The notes under the pieces were generated by a model. The model was not told where the DNA came from, ran no database searches, and was given only the letters and a program-made list of their open reading frames with translations. A stretch of 64,000 nt of DNA from Crenothrix polyspora. Its GTDB lineage: Bacteria; Pseudomonadota; Gammaproteobacteria; Methylococcales; Methylomonadaceae. The stretch lies in assembly GCF_900163755.1 (NCBI RefSeq), contig NZ_FUKI01000101.1, positions 1 through 64,000 on the forward strand. The letters run 5' to 3'. Positions within the stretch are counted from its first letter, which is position 1, and every line of letters starts with the position of its first letter. This document shows positions 36,459-46,809 of the stretch, piece by piece. The position numbers were made by a program, and so were the translations under genes.

Positions 36459-38199
36459 ACAGGGTTTTTTCCATATACTGCACCATTAATTGCAGCGAAC
36501 GATTACCTCTAAATTCATTGATATTAAGGGTGTAAACAGCAGTACACGCACGCATTCCTTGCCAGTGTTCGGGTTTATCAATAAAAAATGCAATCGCATC
36601 GATTAATAGATCGCCGTTGAGTTTTCTAAGTAACAGCTTTAAATGCCGTTGCCCCACAATTTTTACTTGTACCACCTCAAACTGGCCACTGAACACAGGC
36701 TCAGGACAGCCTTGCCCCCAGACGCAAGCGTTTTGTAACATATCAGCAAATTCAATGTTCATATCGTGTTCGCTAAGTTCACCATCAACCAGTAATTTTT
36801 GCGCTAGATCGACCTGTGCTAGGCGTTTTTTAACCATTGCATCAAATAGCAGGGCAAAGGCTGGGTAATCGTGCATGGCAATCGTTAATCCTGCTGCCAT
36901 TGCATGGCCACCAAACATATACAATAATTTAGGCTGTGCGATGGCGATATCGGCTAATACATCACGAATGTGTACACCTGGAATTGATCGTGCCGAGCCT
37001 TTAATTAGATCTTTACCGGCAGAAGCAAAGGCAATCACGGGACGATGCAGTTGATCTTTAATACGTGATGCCAAAATACCAATAACACCTTGATGCCAGT
37101 TAGCTTCATACAAGCAAACGCCTGCGAGCGCTTGTTTGCCATCCAGCATTTTCATTTCGCTTATCAAATGCTGGGCTTCTTGTTTCATTTGGCCTTCAAC
37201 TTCTTTGCGGTCATTATTTAACGCATCTAATTGATCAGCCATTTTTTTAGCAGTGATCAAATCGGTCGCTAACAAGCATTGTATGCCTAGCGACATATCG
37301 TCCATACGGCCTGCGGCATTTAAACGTGGCCCCAATGCAAAGCCTAAATCGGATGCTTGAATGGTGTGTGGACTTTTACCGGCCACCGCAATTAATGCAT
37401 TAATGCCAGGCTGCGCTGCGCCTGCGCGAATACGCAATAAGCCATGATGCACCAAAATACGATTCACCGCATCTAACGCTACAACATCGGCCACTGTGCC
37501 CAAGGCGACGTAATCCAGTAAGCTGGCCAAATTGGGTTCAGGGCGTTGTTCTGTAAACCAAGCGATTTCTCGTAAACGGCTGCGTAAGGCCAGTAATACA
37601 TAAAACATCGTACCCACACCGGCAATTGCCTTGCTTGGAAATTCATCACCAACCAAAGCCGGATTAACAATAGCTGCCGCAGCCGGTAATTGCTTACCAG
37701 GTAAATGGTGATCGGTAATTAAAACTTTAATGCCCAGTGCATTGGCTGCATCAACGCCTTCAATACTGGAAATGCCATTATCAACGGTCAGAATAATATC
37801 CGGCTGTTGTAACTTAACCAGCTCAACGAGTTCCGGTGTTAAACCGTAGGCATATTCAAAGCGATTTGGCACAACAAAGCGCACTTGCTGCAAGCCGAGT
37901 AACTGCAAGCCTTTAATGGCTAACGCACAACTGGTTGCGCCATCGGCATCAAAATCTGCTACCACGGTGATGCGTTGTTGCTGCAAAAATGCGGTGATAA
38001 GATGATTCACCATAGTCTGCATGTTTGACAATAACCAGGGCGAAGGTAGCTTAGCGAATGATCTGTCCAGATCAGCAGCTGATGTTAAATCACGACTTAA
38101 AAACACCCGTTCCAAAACGGGATGTATATCACCCAAGCTATTGGATTTTTTAGCAACTTGTCGAGTAACAATGGTTTTTTTAACGCCTTGGGAATACAT
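36457..38199 (-). CDS. recJ: Single-stranded-DNA-specific exonuclease RecJ
   Basis: A 580-residue 5'-3' exonuclease in RecF-pathway repair and mismatch repair. The DHH domain motifs are present: VADFDADGATSCAL, TVDNGISS, ITDHHLPG and LDYVALGTVADVVAL. The DHHA1 part contains GGHAMAAGLTI, and an OB-like C-terminus follows. Length matches the E. coli enzyme (577). I chose the ATG at 38199 with AGCAGG upstream. The longer frame to 38250 has no family counterpart. Confidence 0.96.
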   Translation of the reverse strand: MYSQGVKKTIVTRQVAKKSNSLGDIHPVLERVFLSRDLTSAADLDRSFAKLPSPWLLSNMQTMVNHLITAFLQQQRITVVADFDADGATSCALAIKGLQLLGLQQVRFVVPNRFEYAYGLTPELVELVKLQQPDIILTVDNGISSIEGVDAANALGIKVLITDHHLPGKQLPAAAAIVNPALVGDEFPSKAIAGVGTMFYVLLALRSRLREIAWFTEQRPEPNLASLLDYVALGTVADVVALDAVNRILVHHGLLRIRAGAAQPGINALIAVAGKSPHTIQASDLGFALGPRLNAAGRMDDMSLGIQCLLATDLITAKKMADQLDALNNDRKEVEGQMKQEAQHLISEMKMLDGKQALAGVCLYEANWHQGVIGILASRIKDQLHRPVIAFASAGKDLIKGSARSIPGVHIRDVLADIAIAQPKLLYMFGGHAMAAGLTIAMHDYPAFALLFDAMVKKRLAQVDLAQKLLVDGELSEHDMNIEFADMLQNACVWGQGCPEPVFSGQFEVVQVKIVGQRHLKLLLRKLNGDLLIDAIAFFIDKPEHWQGMRACTAVYTLNINEFRGNRSLQLMVQYMEKTL

Positions 38200-39136
38200 A
38201 ATGCCTGCTGGGTAAGTAGTTGTAAATGTAGCGGATGTTGTATAGTGCAAAAAATTATATGTGTCGCATAAAAGCTTACGCTAGATTTTTTAAAACGGTA
38301 CTGTTTTAGCAGTTATTGAAAAATTTAATGGCTTTATTTGTGACGCGATTCACGTTATTTTCGGTATAACTAATGTATGCTAAACGAGCTTAAAGGTGTG
38401 GTAAAAACAATAGCAATCGCAGCTCGATAGTGTCGGTTTAATTTACAAATATATTCTTAAAAACAAAAAATATAAACACTAAGTTAGCCTAAATACGCTA
38501 TCGGCAAAGCCAGAGAGCTTGTTGACTGTATGCTTTACAGTGATGTGGAAATATTCAAGCTATGGTGGAATAGCACAGGTTTTTATTTATCACTAACTAT
38601 GTCGTATTAATTTACAACTTAGCGAATATTTTTCAACTAAAATACCGAGTGATACTAATAATAGACTGATTTTGTGAGTATAGTTTTTTATGGCACAACT
38701 ATTGCATTTTATTGTTCTATGAATCGGGTTAAATTTAGCCATATGCCTGCACAACACGTTTAGGTAACAAATGACAGGCGCACTCATCTTTGTTAAAAAC
38801 GTAATACAGCGCTTTTGAAAATTTAAAATAATTTTTATGCGCCTCACCTGTTGATTCCTAAAACATTATAGCCAGTGTCTCGTGTCGTATACAAAAATTG
38901 TCATCTTTGATTGTATTTGTTTTTTAAAAAGAAAGAAGAAAGGAGTAAGTATTCAAGGTAAGCCCTTAAGGATTAATCTTAGCGTACTTATGTTAAGTTT
39001 TTAGTCGAAAATATTGGTTAACACGTAATCAATATTGGTTAGTAATACGTTGTTTGATAGCTTTTAGATTGCTTAAATTCTTATTTGTGAAAAGGAAAAT
39101 AAGCGTTTTTTCATTAATTTTATATAGGTTTTTTCC
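38200..39136. other. Long AT-rich region upstream of the CotH-like gene
   Basis: Over 900 bp without a supportable gene. The one frame of useful length (38593-38847, complementary strand) has no ribosome site and a composition that does not look coding. The right part is very AT-rich and probably contains a promoter for the CotH-like gene. I saw no repeats or hairpins of note. Confidence 0.4.
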
Positions 39137-40705
39137 ATGCGCAATAAATTTGGATCGTATTTGATACAAGGTCTGGCTATCAATATGTTAATTTTTTCCG
39201 GCTCAAGTCACGCCATCTCTTTAGCACGATTTAACGTGCGACTAAACGACATTGCTGTCGGTTCTGAGACGGCAAACCTTGCTAATAAACGTGCATTTGT
39301 GTCTTTAGGTAAAGGTTTTACTGCCGCAAAAGCCTTTGATCCCATATTTAAATTTGATACCGCCGGTAGTTTTTCGTTTGAATGTGGTGGTGAAAAAATG
39401 AAAAGTGGCCAACCTTGCCATTTTAAAGCGGTAAAATACGGTGATAGCTCAGAAGTTATTAAAGTTTTTAACGGCAGTGCGTTGGTTGATACCTATACAG
39501 TGGTGTTCACTAATCTTCCGGTTATACAAATTACAACCACAGGCCCCATTATTAATACCCCTAAAGTTCGTGGTGATTTTCGCTTAATGAGTGGCGAATT
39601 TAACCAAGACACCGGAAAATTACCTATGGGTATAGAAACCCGTGGCCAAACAACGCAAGACTTTGATAAAAAATCTTTGGGCTTAAAATTGGGTACAGCC
39701 GCTACACCTAACAAGGTTAAATTACTTGACATGAAGGCGGGCGATGACTGGATTTTGGATGCGTCTTACGCAGACACCAGTTTTGCCCGTAATAATATTA
39801 GTATGGATGTGTTTAATGAAATCCATCCTAATAAAGACAAGGCACGCCCTAATGGGCAAAATGCCATACAAGGACAGCCAGTAGAAGCCATTGTAAACAA
39901 CAAGTACCAAGGTGTTTATATTTTAAATCAGCATGTAGGGCCAACATTGCTGGGTTTAAAGCTTGCAGCCGGTAGTAGCATATATAAGGCAGATTTTTCT
40001 GTATGGCACGGAAAAACGGTGGCGACATCTGAGCTGTTCTTCCCTTATAAAAAAGGCGATATTGAATTTAATTTTTCTCAGGTATACCCCAATACCAAAG
40101 CAGACTTTGCACCGCTTAAAAAATTGATTGATTTTGTTGCCAATTCGAGTGAGCTTGATTTTCTTGTTGGTATAGAAAAACGCATTGATTTTAACAGTCT
40201 TGCTGACTGGTACTTGCTATCAAAAGCCACCCAGTCGTCAGATACAACCTCCAAGAATTTTTTCCTTGCACAAAATGCTGGCAGTAGTAAGTTTTTTGTT
40301 GTGCCTTGGGATCACAACGCTACCTTCGGTTTAGCGTGGGATGGTAAGGCAGATCCGACATCTACTTTTTTTGCAACGGTAGATAATAATTTAATTAACC
40401 GATTGTTAGCTGATCCTGATACCGGCTTTAGTGAATTATTGAAAAAGCGTTGGGCGGTACTCAGCAAAACCAGTTTATCTGAAAAAGCCTTACTGGCACG
40501 TTTTAGTCAAAAACAAGCTATTTTAGTACGCGGTGGTGCAGCTAAAAGAAATGCTGCGTTATGGCCGCAACCAGGTACTGGTACACTTACCAGTGGCCAA
40601 CCTAAAGGTATTTCTAACCCTACATTGAGCACAACTAAGTATTTAACCGCGTTCTTAAAAATACGTTTGCCTGCTATGACTAATTACATTAACACGTTGC
40701 CATAA
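39137..40705 (+). CDS. Exported CotH-family kinase-like protein
   Basis: A 522-residue protein with a signal peptide (residues 1-25). The N-terminal 140 residues are a beta-rich domain. The CotH domain begins at VRGDFRLMSGEF and continues with MGIETRGQTTQDFDKKSLGL, DWILDASYADTSFARN, GVYILNQHVG, and the Asp-containing VVPWDHNATFGLAW. CotH of Bacillus is an atypical protein kinase that phosphorylates spore-coat proteins. A secreted CotH in a non-spore-former could phosphorylate exported or surface proteins, but the substrate is unknown. It stands alone and is followed by an intrinsic terminator. Confidence 0.88.
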   Translation: MRNKFGSYLIQGLAINMLIFSGSSHAISLARFNVRLNDIAVGSETANLANKRAFVSLGKGFTAAKAFDPIFKFDTAGSFSFECGGEKMKSGQPCHFKAVKYGDSSEVIKVFNGSALVDTYTVVFTNLPVIQITTTGPIINTPKVRGDFRLMSGEFNQDTGKLPMGIETRGQTTQDFDKKSLGLKLGTAATPNKVKLLDMKAGDDWILDASYADTSFARNNISMDVFNEIHPNKDKARPNGQNAIQGQPVEAIVNNKYQGVYILNQHVGPTLLGLKLAAGSSIYKADFSVWHGKTVATSELFFPYKKGDIEFNFSQVYPNTKADFAPLKKLIDFVANSSELDFLVGIEKRIDFNSLADWYLLSKATQSSDTTSKNFFLAQNAGSSKFFVVPWDHNATFGLAWDGKADPTSTFFATVDNNLINRLLADPDTGFSELLKKRWAVLSKTSLSEKALLARFSQKQAILVRGGAAKRNAALWPQPGTGTLTSGQPKGISNPTLSTTKYLTAFLKIRLPAMTNYINTLP

Positions 40706-40770
40706 CCAATAACAACAGCGTATTATGTGCGCTGAGCAGGTTATAAGCTAAAGTCTTAGTTCCATAATAA

Positions 40771-40803
40771 CCCTCGCCGGAGTTTTCCGAGCGGGGGTTT
40801 TTT
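40771..40803 (+). terminator. Intrinsic terminator after the CotH-like gene
   Basis: The imperfect stem CCCTCGC...GCGGGGG is followed by six T, 65 bp after the CotH-like stop codon. Confidence 0.75.
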
Positions 40804-40892
40804 ATGCCTACTGACAACAGCACCGGTTTTGATTAAAATAGCCGCTTTTACGCGGTGGATTTACGATCCAACCTGCACCAGGAAAATTAGTT

Positions 40893-41867
40893 ATGTCTCA
40901 AATCGTTGTGTGTGCGCTGTATAAATTTGTTACCTTGGATGATTATCAAGACTTACGTCAACCCTTACAAAACCTAATGGAAGCACACGCTATTCGCGGT
41001 ACTTTACTGCTGGCGCGTGAAGGTATTAATGGCACAGTATCAGGAACGCGGCACGCTATAGATGCGTTATTACAAGGTTTACGTAACGATGCGCGTTTGG
41101 CAGACCTTAATGGCAAAGAATCTTACACCGACACCGTTCCGTTTAATCGTGCTAAAGTTAAGCTGAAAAAAGAAATTGTTACGATGGGGGTTGCCGGTAT
41201 TGATCCGCAATTTGTTGTGGGTACTTACGTTAATCCGCATGATTGGAATGCCCTGATCAGTCAACCTGATGTATTACTTATTGATACCCGTAACGATTAC
41301 GAAGTAAAAATTGGCACGTTTAAAAATGCGGTTAACCCACACACCGAGTCTTTTCGCGAGTTTCCGCAGTATGTGAAAGATCATCTTGATCCTAAAAAAC
41401 ATACCAAAATTGCCATGTTTTGTACGGGCGGCATTCGCTGTGAAAAATCCACGGCGTTTCTAAAAGAACAAGGCTTTGATAATGTTTACCATTTAAAAGG
41501 TGGTATCTTAAAATACCTGGAAGACGTACCCACACAAGACACGTTATGGGAAGGTGAGTGTTTTGTATTTGATGAACGGGTGACGGTTAATCATCAGCTT
41601 AAGCAAGGTCAATATGACCAATGTAATGCGTGCCGGATACCGATTACCGAAGCAGAAAAACAAGATCCACGCTATCAACAAGGGGTTAGCTGTGTTTATT
41701 GTTACGACAAAAATACCCCTGACCAAAAAGCACGTTTTACAGAGCGCGAAAAACAAATGGCATTAGCCAAGCAACGCGGTGAGGCACATATAGGTTCTGA
41801 TGCGGCTAAAGCCCTGCTAGCCAAACGTGTAGCTAAGTTAAATCGAGCCGTTACCGCGCAGTCATAA
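40893..41867 (+). CDS. trhO: tRNA uridine(34) hydroxylase TrhO (rhodanese-related)
   Basis: A 324-residue protein of the YceA/TrhO family, which hydroxylates U34 of certain tRNAs. The N-terminal ferredoxin-like domain (residues 1-100) is followed by a rhodanese domain with [14 protein letters not shown] and the cysteine loop [12 protein letters not shown]. The C-terminus has a CNAC-x(20)-CVYC pair that can bind a metal. All parts are of normal length. Confidence 0.95.
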   Translation: MSQIVVCALYKFVTLDDYQDLRQPLQNLMEAHAIRGTLLLAREGINGTVSGTRHAIDALLQGLRNDARLADLNGKESYTDTVPFNRAKVKLKKEIVTMGVAGIDPQFVVGTYVNPHDWNALISQPDVLLIDTRNDYEVKIGTFKNAVNPHTESFREFPQYVKDHLDPKKHTKIAMFCTGGIRCEKSTAFLKEQGFDNVYHLKGGILKYLEDVPTQDTLWEGECFVFDERVTVNHQLKQGQYDQCNACRIPITEAEKQDPRYQQGVSCVYCYDKNTPDQKARFTEREKQMALAKQRGEAHIGSDAAKALLAKRVAKLNRAVTAQS

Positions 41868-41869
41868 TC

Positions 41870-42023
41870 TTGGCTACCAACGTAGGCTGGGACAAAATGT
41901 AGCTTGGGTTGAGTGCTTTTTTCAACCTAACATGATTTAATAGGTGTTAATGTGGTTGACAAACAGCAGATCGCCCAACTTTCAGTATCATTATTTTTTG
42001 CCCCGCTTTACGTTGGTAGCCAA
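41870..42023. repeat. MITE-like element, family 2, copy C
   Basis: A 154-bp element with perfect 15-bp ends TTGGCTACCAACGTA (41870-41884) and TACGTTGGTAGCCAA (42009-42023), extended imperfectly inwards by GGCTGGGACA. The GGCTACC start and the GGGACA at the same distance match copies A and B near 11.1-11.4 kb. It lies between trhO (3 bp after its stop) and the ATG of the next gene, only 14 bp away. Confidence 0.78.
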
Positions 42024-42037
42024 ATTTTGGAGAAAGC

Positions 42038-42457
42038 ATGCACTGGATATTAATTGGCATTGGATTGTTAATTTTACGGTTGACTGAACCGATGTTTGGT
42101 ATGTTTTTAAGCGAAATCAGTTGGTTTGTTTTTTCCGGGCTTTTTATCTATCTTGGTTTTGCTTTAAACAGCTTGCAAACGGCTATTCGAGAATTACAAA
42201 TCAGACAGCGCGAATTATTGTTAGAGATCAAACGGGTATCAAAAACCACACTACGTGCTGTACAAACACTGGATTACGGTTTAGAGCAAGACGTTAAGCC
42301 CTTTGAAACCAGCTCTTGGCTAGAGGAATATGATAGACACGAGGACTCTGTTGCTGATATATCGTCCTCATTAACTGACCAAGATTGGCAAAATTGGCTA
42401 GCTGAGCAAACGGGCACTGTATTACGTCATCAGCAACATATGCCACCCAATGTATAA
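42038..42457 (+). CDS. Hypothetical membrane protein with coiled-coil tail
   Basis: A 139-residue protein with two N-terminal membrane segments (WILIGIGLLILRL and ISWFVFSGLFIYLGF) and a charged helical region (QTAIRELQIRQRELLLEIKR) that looks like a coiled coil, ending in an acidic stretch. The start has a good ribosome site (GGAGAAAGC). No family is recognised. Its upstream DNA is almost entirely a MITE-like element, so its promoter may come from that element or from trhO read-through. Confidence 0.65.
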   Translation: MHWILIGIGLLILRLTEPMFGMFLSEISWFVFSGLFIYLGFALNSLQTAIRELQIRQRELLLEIKRVSKTTLRAVQTLDYGLEQDVKPFETSSWLEEYDRHEDSVADISSSLTDQDWQNWLAEQTGTVLRHQQHMPPNV

Positions 42458-42579
42458 TTATAGCTAATCGGTCTAACTGGACTGGCCAGTTGTCCACCTC
42501 AAAAGTTACTGCCATCAAAAACTGTCTTTCTTAAGTAAAGAAAGGCATGTCTTGTTAAATATGTAATGGCAGCAACTGT

Positions 42580-42609
42580 AAAAATGGCTTGCTTCTTTAT
42601 CAAGCCATT
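42580..42609 (-). terminator. Intrinsic terminator for the gene at 42626
   Basis: The stem AATGGCTTG / CAAGCCATT is followed, on the complementary strand, by TTTTTAC. It lies 17 bp beyond the stop codon of the leftward gene. Confidence 0.7.
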
Positions 42610-42625
42610 CGCTCCAATTTAATAT

Positions 42626-43027
42626 TTATGGCATAGGTTTTTTACTGATTAAAACCTTATCGTCAATAATTAACTCAGTAATACCGCCAACAATTGTACG
42701 CACTGTGCAACTGGCTTTTTTAAAGCCACCGGTTTTAGCATTTTCGCCCACCCATTTTAGTGTGAGATAGGTCTCCTTATCACTGTCTGTTTCTGAGGTA
42801 AAATACACCTGCTCCTTAGTGGCTTCCATAATGGCGGCAGGGCATTTTTGGCTAGCCATTGTATGCAGCGCCGCATAGCCGGAAACCTGTGCCGCGCCTT
42901 GTTTTTGCTCATTTGTTGAAGTATCCATTTTGCTAAGCCCTACCACTATAAAGCCTATAACAAAAACACCCACAATACCGAACAGCATTTTGCTGGTTTC
43001 AGACATTTTTTCATTTTCTTCAGACAT
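42626..43027 (-). CDS. Hypothetical membrane-anchored protein
   Basis: A 133-residue protein with one N-terminal membrane segment (MLFGIVGVFVIGFIVVGL, residues 14-31) and a small exported domain with two cysteines. An AGAGAGGAT ribosome site precedes the ATG. The domain has alternating beta-like strands (KETYLTLKWVGENAKTG, CTVRTIVGGITELIIDD). No family is recognised. It is leftward and 76 bp downstream of the cobO gene, so it may share its transcript. Confidence 0.65.
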   Translation of the reverse strand: MSEENEKMSETSKMLFGIVGVFVIGFIVVGLSKMDTSTNEQKQGAAQVSGYAALHTMASQKCPAAIMEATKEQVYFTSETDSDKETYLTLKWVGENAKTGGFKKASCTVRTIVGGITELIIDDKVLISKKPMP

Positions 43028-43103
43028 ATCGATCCTCTCTCATTGCTATTAACACGCCTCTTTTGAGGCAAAATCTTACGTTTTTAGCGTACTGGCAAGT
43101 ACA

Positions 43104-43640
43104 TTAAAACTCAATCCCCTGCTCTGCTTTAATGCCTTGTTCATACGCATGTTTTACTTTGGTCATGTCGGTTACCGTATGTGCGATGGCAATTACTTCC
43201 GGTGCTGCATTACGTCCCGTCATAATCAAGTGTAGCCATGCGGGCTTATCATGGGTAATAAAATCAGCAATTTCTTGCCCAGAAATCCAGTTATACCCGC
43301 AACAGTAATTAATTTCATCCAGCAAAACCACATCAAACTCACCGGACAGTATTTTTTGCTTGCTGAATTCCCATATTTCTCGACTGGTCTTGATATCCTG
43401 TTCCGGATTTTTAGTATCCCACGTAAAACCATCGCCCAAGGCATGCCATTCAATATTATCAAATTGCTGCGCTGCTTTTTGTTCGCCAGTTTGCCACTGG
43501 CCTTTAATAAATTGGATGACACATACCTTCATATTCCAGCCTGCCGCACGAAATACCATGCCTAAAGCGCTGGATGATTTGCCCTTACCTTCGCCGGTAT
43601 TAACCACTACCAGCCCTTGTCGCCGCTCTCTGGTTTTCAT
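43104..43640 (-). CDS. cobO: Cob(I)yrinic acid a,c-diamide adenosyltransferase
   Basis: A 178-residue ATP:corrinoid adenosyltransferase of the CobA/CobO/BtuR group. The P-loop [15 protein letters not shown] and [22 protein letters not shown] and [11 protein letters not shown] are diagnostic. It adds the upper adenosyl ligand to cobalamin precursors for B12 synthesis or salvage. No cobalamin riboswitch fits in the 103 bp to the divergent hemL gene. Confidence 0.95.
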   Translation of the reverse strand: MKTRERRQGLVVVNTGEGKGKSSSALGMVFRAAGWNMKVCVIQFIKGQWQTGEQKAAQQFDNIEWHALGDGFTWDTKNPEQDIKTSREIWEFSKQKILSGEFDVVLLDEINYCCGYNWISGQEIADFITHDKPAWLHLIMTGRNAAPEVIAIAHTVTDMTKVKHAYEQGIKAEQGIEF

Positions 43641-43743
43641 TACCTATCCTGTTATTGGAATTAGCCAAAGCCAGCATTCTACCGCATACAGCACCTGTAT
43701 TCATGGTAAAGTTATAACACTATTACTTACTTATAATTTGATT

Positions 43744-45024
43744 ATGATCAACTCTTCTACATTATTTTCCGATGCTAAACACGTTATTCCTGGCGGTGTA
43801 AATTCACCCGTCCGATCATTCAGCGGTGTAGGCGGCACACCGGTTTTTATTGATCATGCCTTAGGTGCGCATATTTTTGACAGCACCGGAAAACGTTATA
43901 TTGATTATGTCGGTTCCTGGGGGCCGATGATACTGGGGCACGCGCACCCCGACGTGATTGCTGCCGTTAAAGCCGCTGTTGACAAAGGCTTAAGTTTTGG
44001 CGCTCCCACAGAGATTGAAACCCTTATGGCACAACGTATTTGTGCCTTATTACCATCAATTGATCTGGTAAGAATGGTCAGCTCTGGCACAGAAGCTACC
44101 ATGAGTGCCATCCGTTTGGCCAGAGGCTATACGGGTCGCGATAAAATTGTTAAATTTGAAGGCTGTTACCACGGTCATTCCGATTCTTTATTAGTGAAAG
44201 CAGGTTCAGGTGCGTTAACGCTGGGCGTACCCAGTTCGCCTGGGGTTACTGCGGCAGTTGCCGAAAATACCATCACCCTGCCTTACAACGACAGCGCTGC
44301 CGTTAAAGCTCTGTTTGCCGAAATTGGCGAGCAAATTGCTTGCATCATTGTAGAACCCGTGGCAGGCAATATGAATTGTATTCCGCCCGTGGCAGGCTTT
44401 CTTGAAACACTGCGCCAAGTCTGTGACCAATATCACAGTGTACTGATTTTTGACGAAGTGATGACCGGCTTTAGGGTGGCGTTAAACGGCGCACAAGGTT
44501 TATACAACATTACCCCAGATTTAACGACACTGGGTAAAATCATTGGCGGCGGTGTGCCGGTAGGTGCGTTTGGTGGGCGACGTGACATTATGGAATGTTT
44601 AGCACCGCTAGGCCCTGTTTATCAGGCGGGTACGTTGTCTGGTAATCCGGTGGCGATGGCCGCTGGCCTAAAAACCCTGGACTTGTTAATGCAGCCGGAT
44701 TTTTACCCAACACTGGCGGCAAAAGCCAAATTATTGACTGAAGGTTTAAAAGCCCGCGCCCAACAAGCAGGTGTTGCCTTTACCACCACGCAAGTTGGCG
44801 GTATGTTTGGCTTGTATTTTAATGCACAAGACAATATGACGTGCTTTGCACAGGTGATGCAATCGGATCAGGTGCTGTTTAAACGCTTTTTTCATGCCAT
44901 GCTGGAAGCTGGGGTTTATTTAGCACCGTCTGCTTTTGAGGCGGGATTTGTATCTATGGCGCATAGCGATGATGACTTAGCTCAGACACTGGCCAGTGCT
45001 GAGCGTGTATTCAAAAGCTTATAA
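43744..45024 (+). CDS. hemL: Glutamate-1-semialdehyde 2,1-aminomutase
   Basis: A 426-residue PLP enzyme that makes 5-aminolevulinate for heme and corrin. It starts [25 protein letters not shown], has [18 protein letters not shown] in the N-terminal half, and the PLP-binding lysine lies in [17 protein letters not shown]. Length is as expected. The ATG at 43744 matches the family start; the long open frame beginning at 43360 overlaps cobO on the other strand and is not used. Confidence 0.97.
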   Translation: MINSSTLFSDAKHVIPGGVNSPVRSFSGVGGTPVFIDHALGAHIFDSTGKRYIDYVGSWGPMILGHAHPDVIAAVKAAVDKGLSFGAPTEIETLMAQRICALLPSIDLVRMVSSGTEATMSAIRLARGYTGRDKIVKFEGCYHGHSDSLLVKAGSGALTLGVPSSPGVTAAVAENTITLPYNDSAAVKALFAEIGEQIACIIVEPVAGNMNCIPPVAGFLETLRQVCDQYHSVLIFDEVMTGFRVALNGAQGLYNITPDLTTLGKIIGGGVPVGAFGGRRDIMECLAPLGPVYQAGTLSGNPVAMAAGLKTLDLLMQPDFYPTLAAKAKLLTEGLKARAQQAGVAFTTTQVGGMFGLYFNAQDNMTCFAQVMQSDQVLFKRFFHAMLEAGVYLAPSAFEAGFVSMAHSDDDLAQTLASAERVFKSL

Positions 45025-45074
45025 AACTCTTCAGCTAAGTTGATTTGCACGGAAGAATATCCCCGATAAAATTT

Positions 45075-45306
45075 TACAGCGTTTTCAACTTAGGAACGCG
45101 CACGAAATAACTTGAGCAAGTTCATGCTTCGACAGGCTCAGCACGAACGGTGGTGGCGTTTAAGTTGTTCAAGTTATTTCATGCACGTTCCTTAGGACAG
45201 TTACAGCCACCGCTCGTGCTGAGCTTGTCGAAGCATGAATGGCACACTTCGACAAGCTCAGTGCGGAACGGTTACGCTGTAACTATTGAACTGTGAAAAC
45301 GCTGTA
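45075..45306. repeat. MITE-like element, family 1, copy 2, with nested insertion
   Basis: The copy has ends TACAGCGTTTTCA and TGAAAACGCTGTA as in the other family-1 copies. It is interrupted at its CTTAGG site by a 99-bp element (45093-45191), whose ends read GGAACGCGCACGAAATAACT and, at the right, AGTTATTTCATGCACGTTCC. The duplicated TTA flanks (45090-45092, 45192-45194) show a transposition-like event into the older element. Confidence 0.85.
45093..45191. mobile_element. Short palindromic element (family 3) nested in a family-1 copy
   Basis: A 99-bp non-coding element with imperfect 23-bp inverted ends beginning GGAACG and a REP-like core (TTCGACAGGCTCAGCACGAA). TTA duplication at its borders was read directly by comparing with the uninterrupted copies. 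The same element occurs at 49379-49477. Confidence 0.8.
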
Positions 45307-45855
45307 TATGTTTACGAAAGACACGAAAAATATGAAGAAGCATTTATATTTTCTGTTTTTCGTGGATAATTTTTTTGGTCGCTTTTGGGTGGCCTAATTT
45401 CAATTGAAATGATACGTATGACACACCCTACTGATTCAGTAAGCTAGGATTTTTTTTGATCGTACCGGTCATTTTTTTTGTAGCTTTATTTTAATTAAAC
45501 TATGTCTTTTAACGCACTAAAATTGTGTCATATCACCTAGTTGTTATAAGTTGTTTATAAATAATAACTTTTTTAAAATAAAACTGTGTCATATCACCTG
45601 TTTTTTTAGATCGAATATAATAATGAAATTTTTTTGCTCGCTTTTATTGTTATCGGCATGACAAATTCCAAAAATCGCCAGAAAATATATTGTTTAAATT
45701 CAATTAATTATCTTTTTAAGAGTAAAAGTTAGTATAGTGTGGTTAGCTCGATGATGGCATAGATAATGCTGTACTTAGGCACTAGTGGCTAAAATCACTG
45801 GCATAAAAAGAATTTTAAAAAAATCCGAATAATAAAATACCCTGAGGAATATTCA
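45307..45855. promoter_or_regulatory. Long AT-rich upstream region with 15-bp direct repeats
   Basis: About 550 bp upstream of the exported-protein gene at 45856. It contains the perfect 15-bp direct repeat TGTGTCATATCACCT at 45524-45538 and 45585-45599, 61 bp apart. A related inverted ATGACACA lies near 45419. The spacing is close to six helical turns, which would place both copies on one face of the DNA, as for a regulator site. The TTTTTCGTGGA tract near 45355 resembles the tract ahead of element B at 11281. Confidence 0.45.
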
Positions 45856-46809
45856 ATGATTCATTCATCTTTTAAAAAACTAGCGCTGTGTTCATTCGTT
45901 AGCCTGTTTGCAAGCCAAGCTTACGCACACACCGGTGTAAGAGACCAAGTTGACGAAGGTAAGCCCAGTTTCAATGGCTTTACTATTGGCCATGGTTGCT
46001 CAGGCTCTGAAGGCGCGGCCTATGCGGAGCAATACCCTGTGCTTGGGCAATCTGCTGTATTTCCTTTGTTAGATAACGTGGTGTGGCGAAAAAATGGTGC
46101 AAAAACAATCGGTGGTGATGGTGGCAACGTCATTGAGGCGGGTACAACATTAAAATTAGGTGTAACAGGTTTTGCAGGCTTAAGTTCGGCTTTTCGCACT
46201 AGCCAAGAAATCGTCGATAGACTAGGCAATGTTCATGCTTTGCATTGGAGTAAAGGGGCAATGGAACCTAAATTAAACACGGTTACACCGTTTAAAATAA
46301 CTGCGCCACTGATTGCTGATAACTGTGTAAAAAGCTTAAAAGTGCGCATTGGGGTTATCAATTGGTGTGATTTGGGTAGAAATGCGGCTACTGATGCAAA
46401 AGGGCCGTATTTACAACCCAAAGATGCCTTTGGCGATACAGTACCCAGAGTGACAGGCTTTGATAACGGCGGAATACAGCGTAATGTACCGGGTGCAAGT
46501 GTGTATACCAAAATGCCAGCGGGTAATGGCGATAATAACCGTGCAGATTGGTGGTTCCCAGTGCTAGAAGGTGGCAGCAAATTGTATAACGATGTAGATT
46601 TATTGCAAAAAGATACTCCTGCAACAGCCACTGCCGCCGCCAGCCCTGCTTTTTGGACAACAATGACGATTAATAATAGTGCTGCTGATATTGCTAAGTG
46701 TACAGGTACGCCGGTGGATGTAAGCGTTGAGCCTTTGGGGGTAGATTTTGATACTTACTTAACCGCGCGCAACACACAACCCTTTACCAAAGGCAGTATA
46801 AATTTCTAA
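45856..46809 (+). CDS. Exported protein, predicted mature N-terminal His (YcnI-like)
   Basis: A 317-residue secreted protein. The signal peptide ends SQAYA and the predicted mature chain begins HTGVRDQ, so the first mature residue is His. The segment FNGFTIGHGCSGSEG resembles the HGC motif of YcnI/DUF1775 copper-binding proteins, whose N-terminal His binds copper. A second part has WCDLGRN and the C-terminal half is not recognised. It is followed, after 129 bp, by another small exported protein that also begins with His. Copper binding is inferred from the N-terminus and is unproven. Confidence 0.7.
   Translation: MIHSSFKKLALCSFVSLFASQAYAHTGVRDQVDEGKPSFNGFTIGHGCSGSEGAAYAEQYPVLGQSAVFPLLDNVVWRKNGAKTIGGDGGNVIEAGTTLKLGVTGFAGLSSAFRTSQEIVDRLGNVHALHWSKGAMEPKLNTVTPFKITAPLIADNCVKSLKVRIGVINWCDLGRNAATDAKGPYLQPKDAFGDTVPRVTGFDNGGIQRNVPGASVYTKMPAGNGDNNRADWWFPVLEGGSKLYNDVDLLQKDTPATATAAASPAFWTTMTINNSAADIAKCTGTPVDVSVEPLGVDFDTYLTARNTQPFTKGSINF

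Noticed and set aside
38593-38847. 84-residue frame in the gap before the CotH-like gene
   Set aside because: There is no ribosome site, the composition is not coding-like and no motif is present. I treat it as spurious.
43641-43743. Cobalamin riboswitch before cobO
   Set aside because: Only 103 bp lie between cobO and hemL and no B12-box-like sequence is visible.
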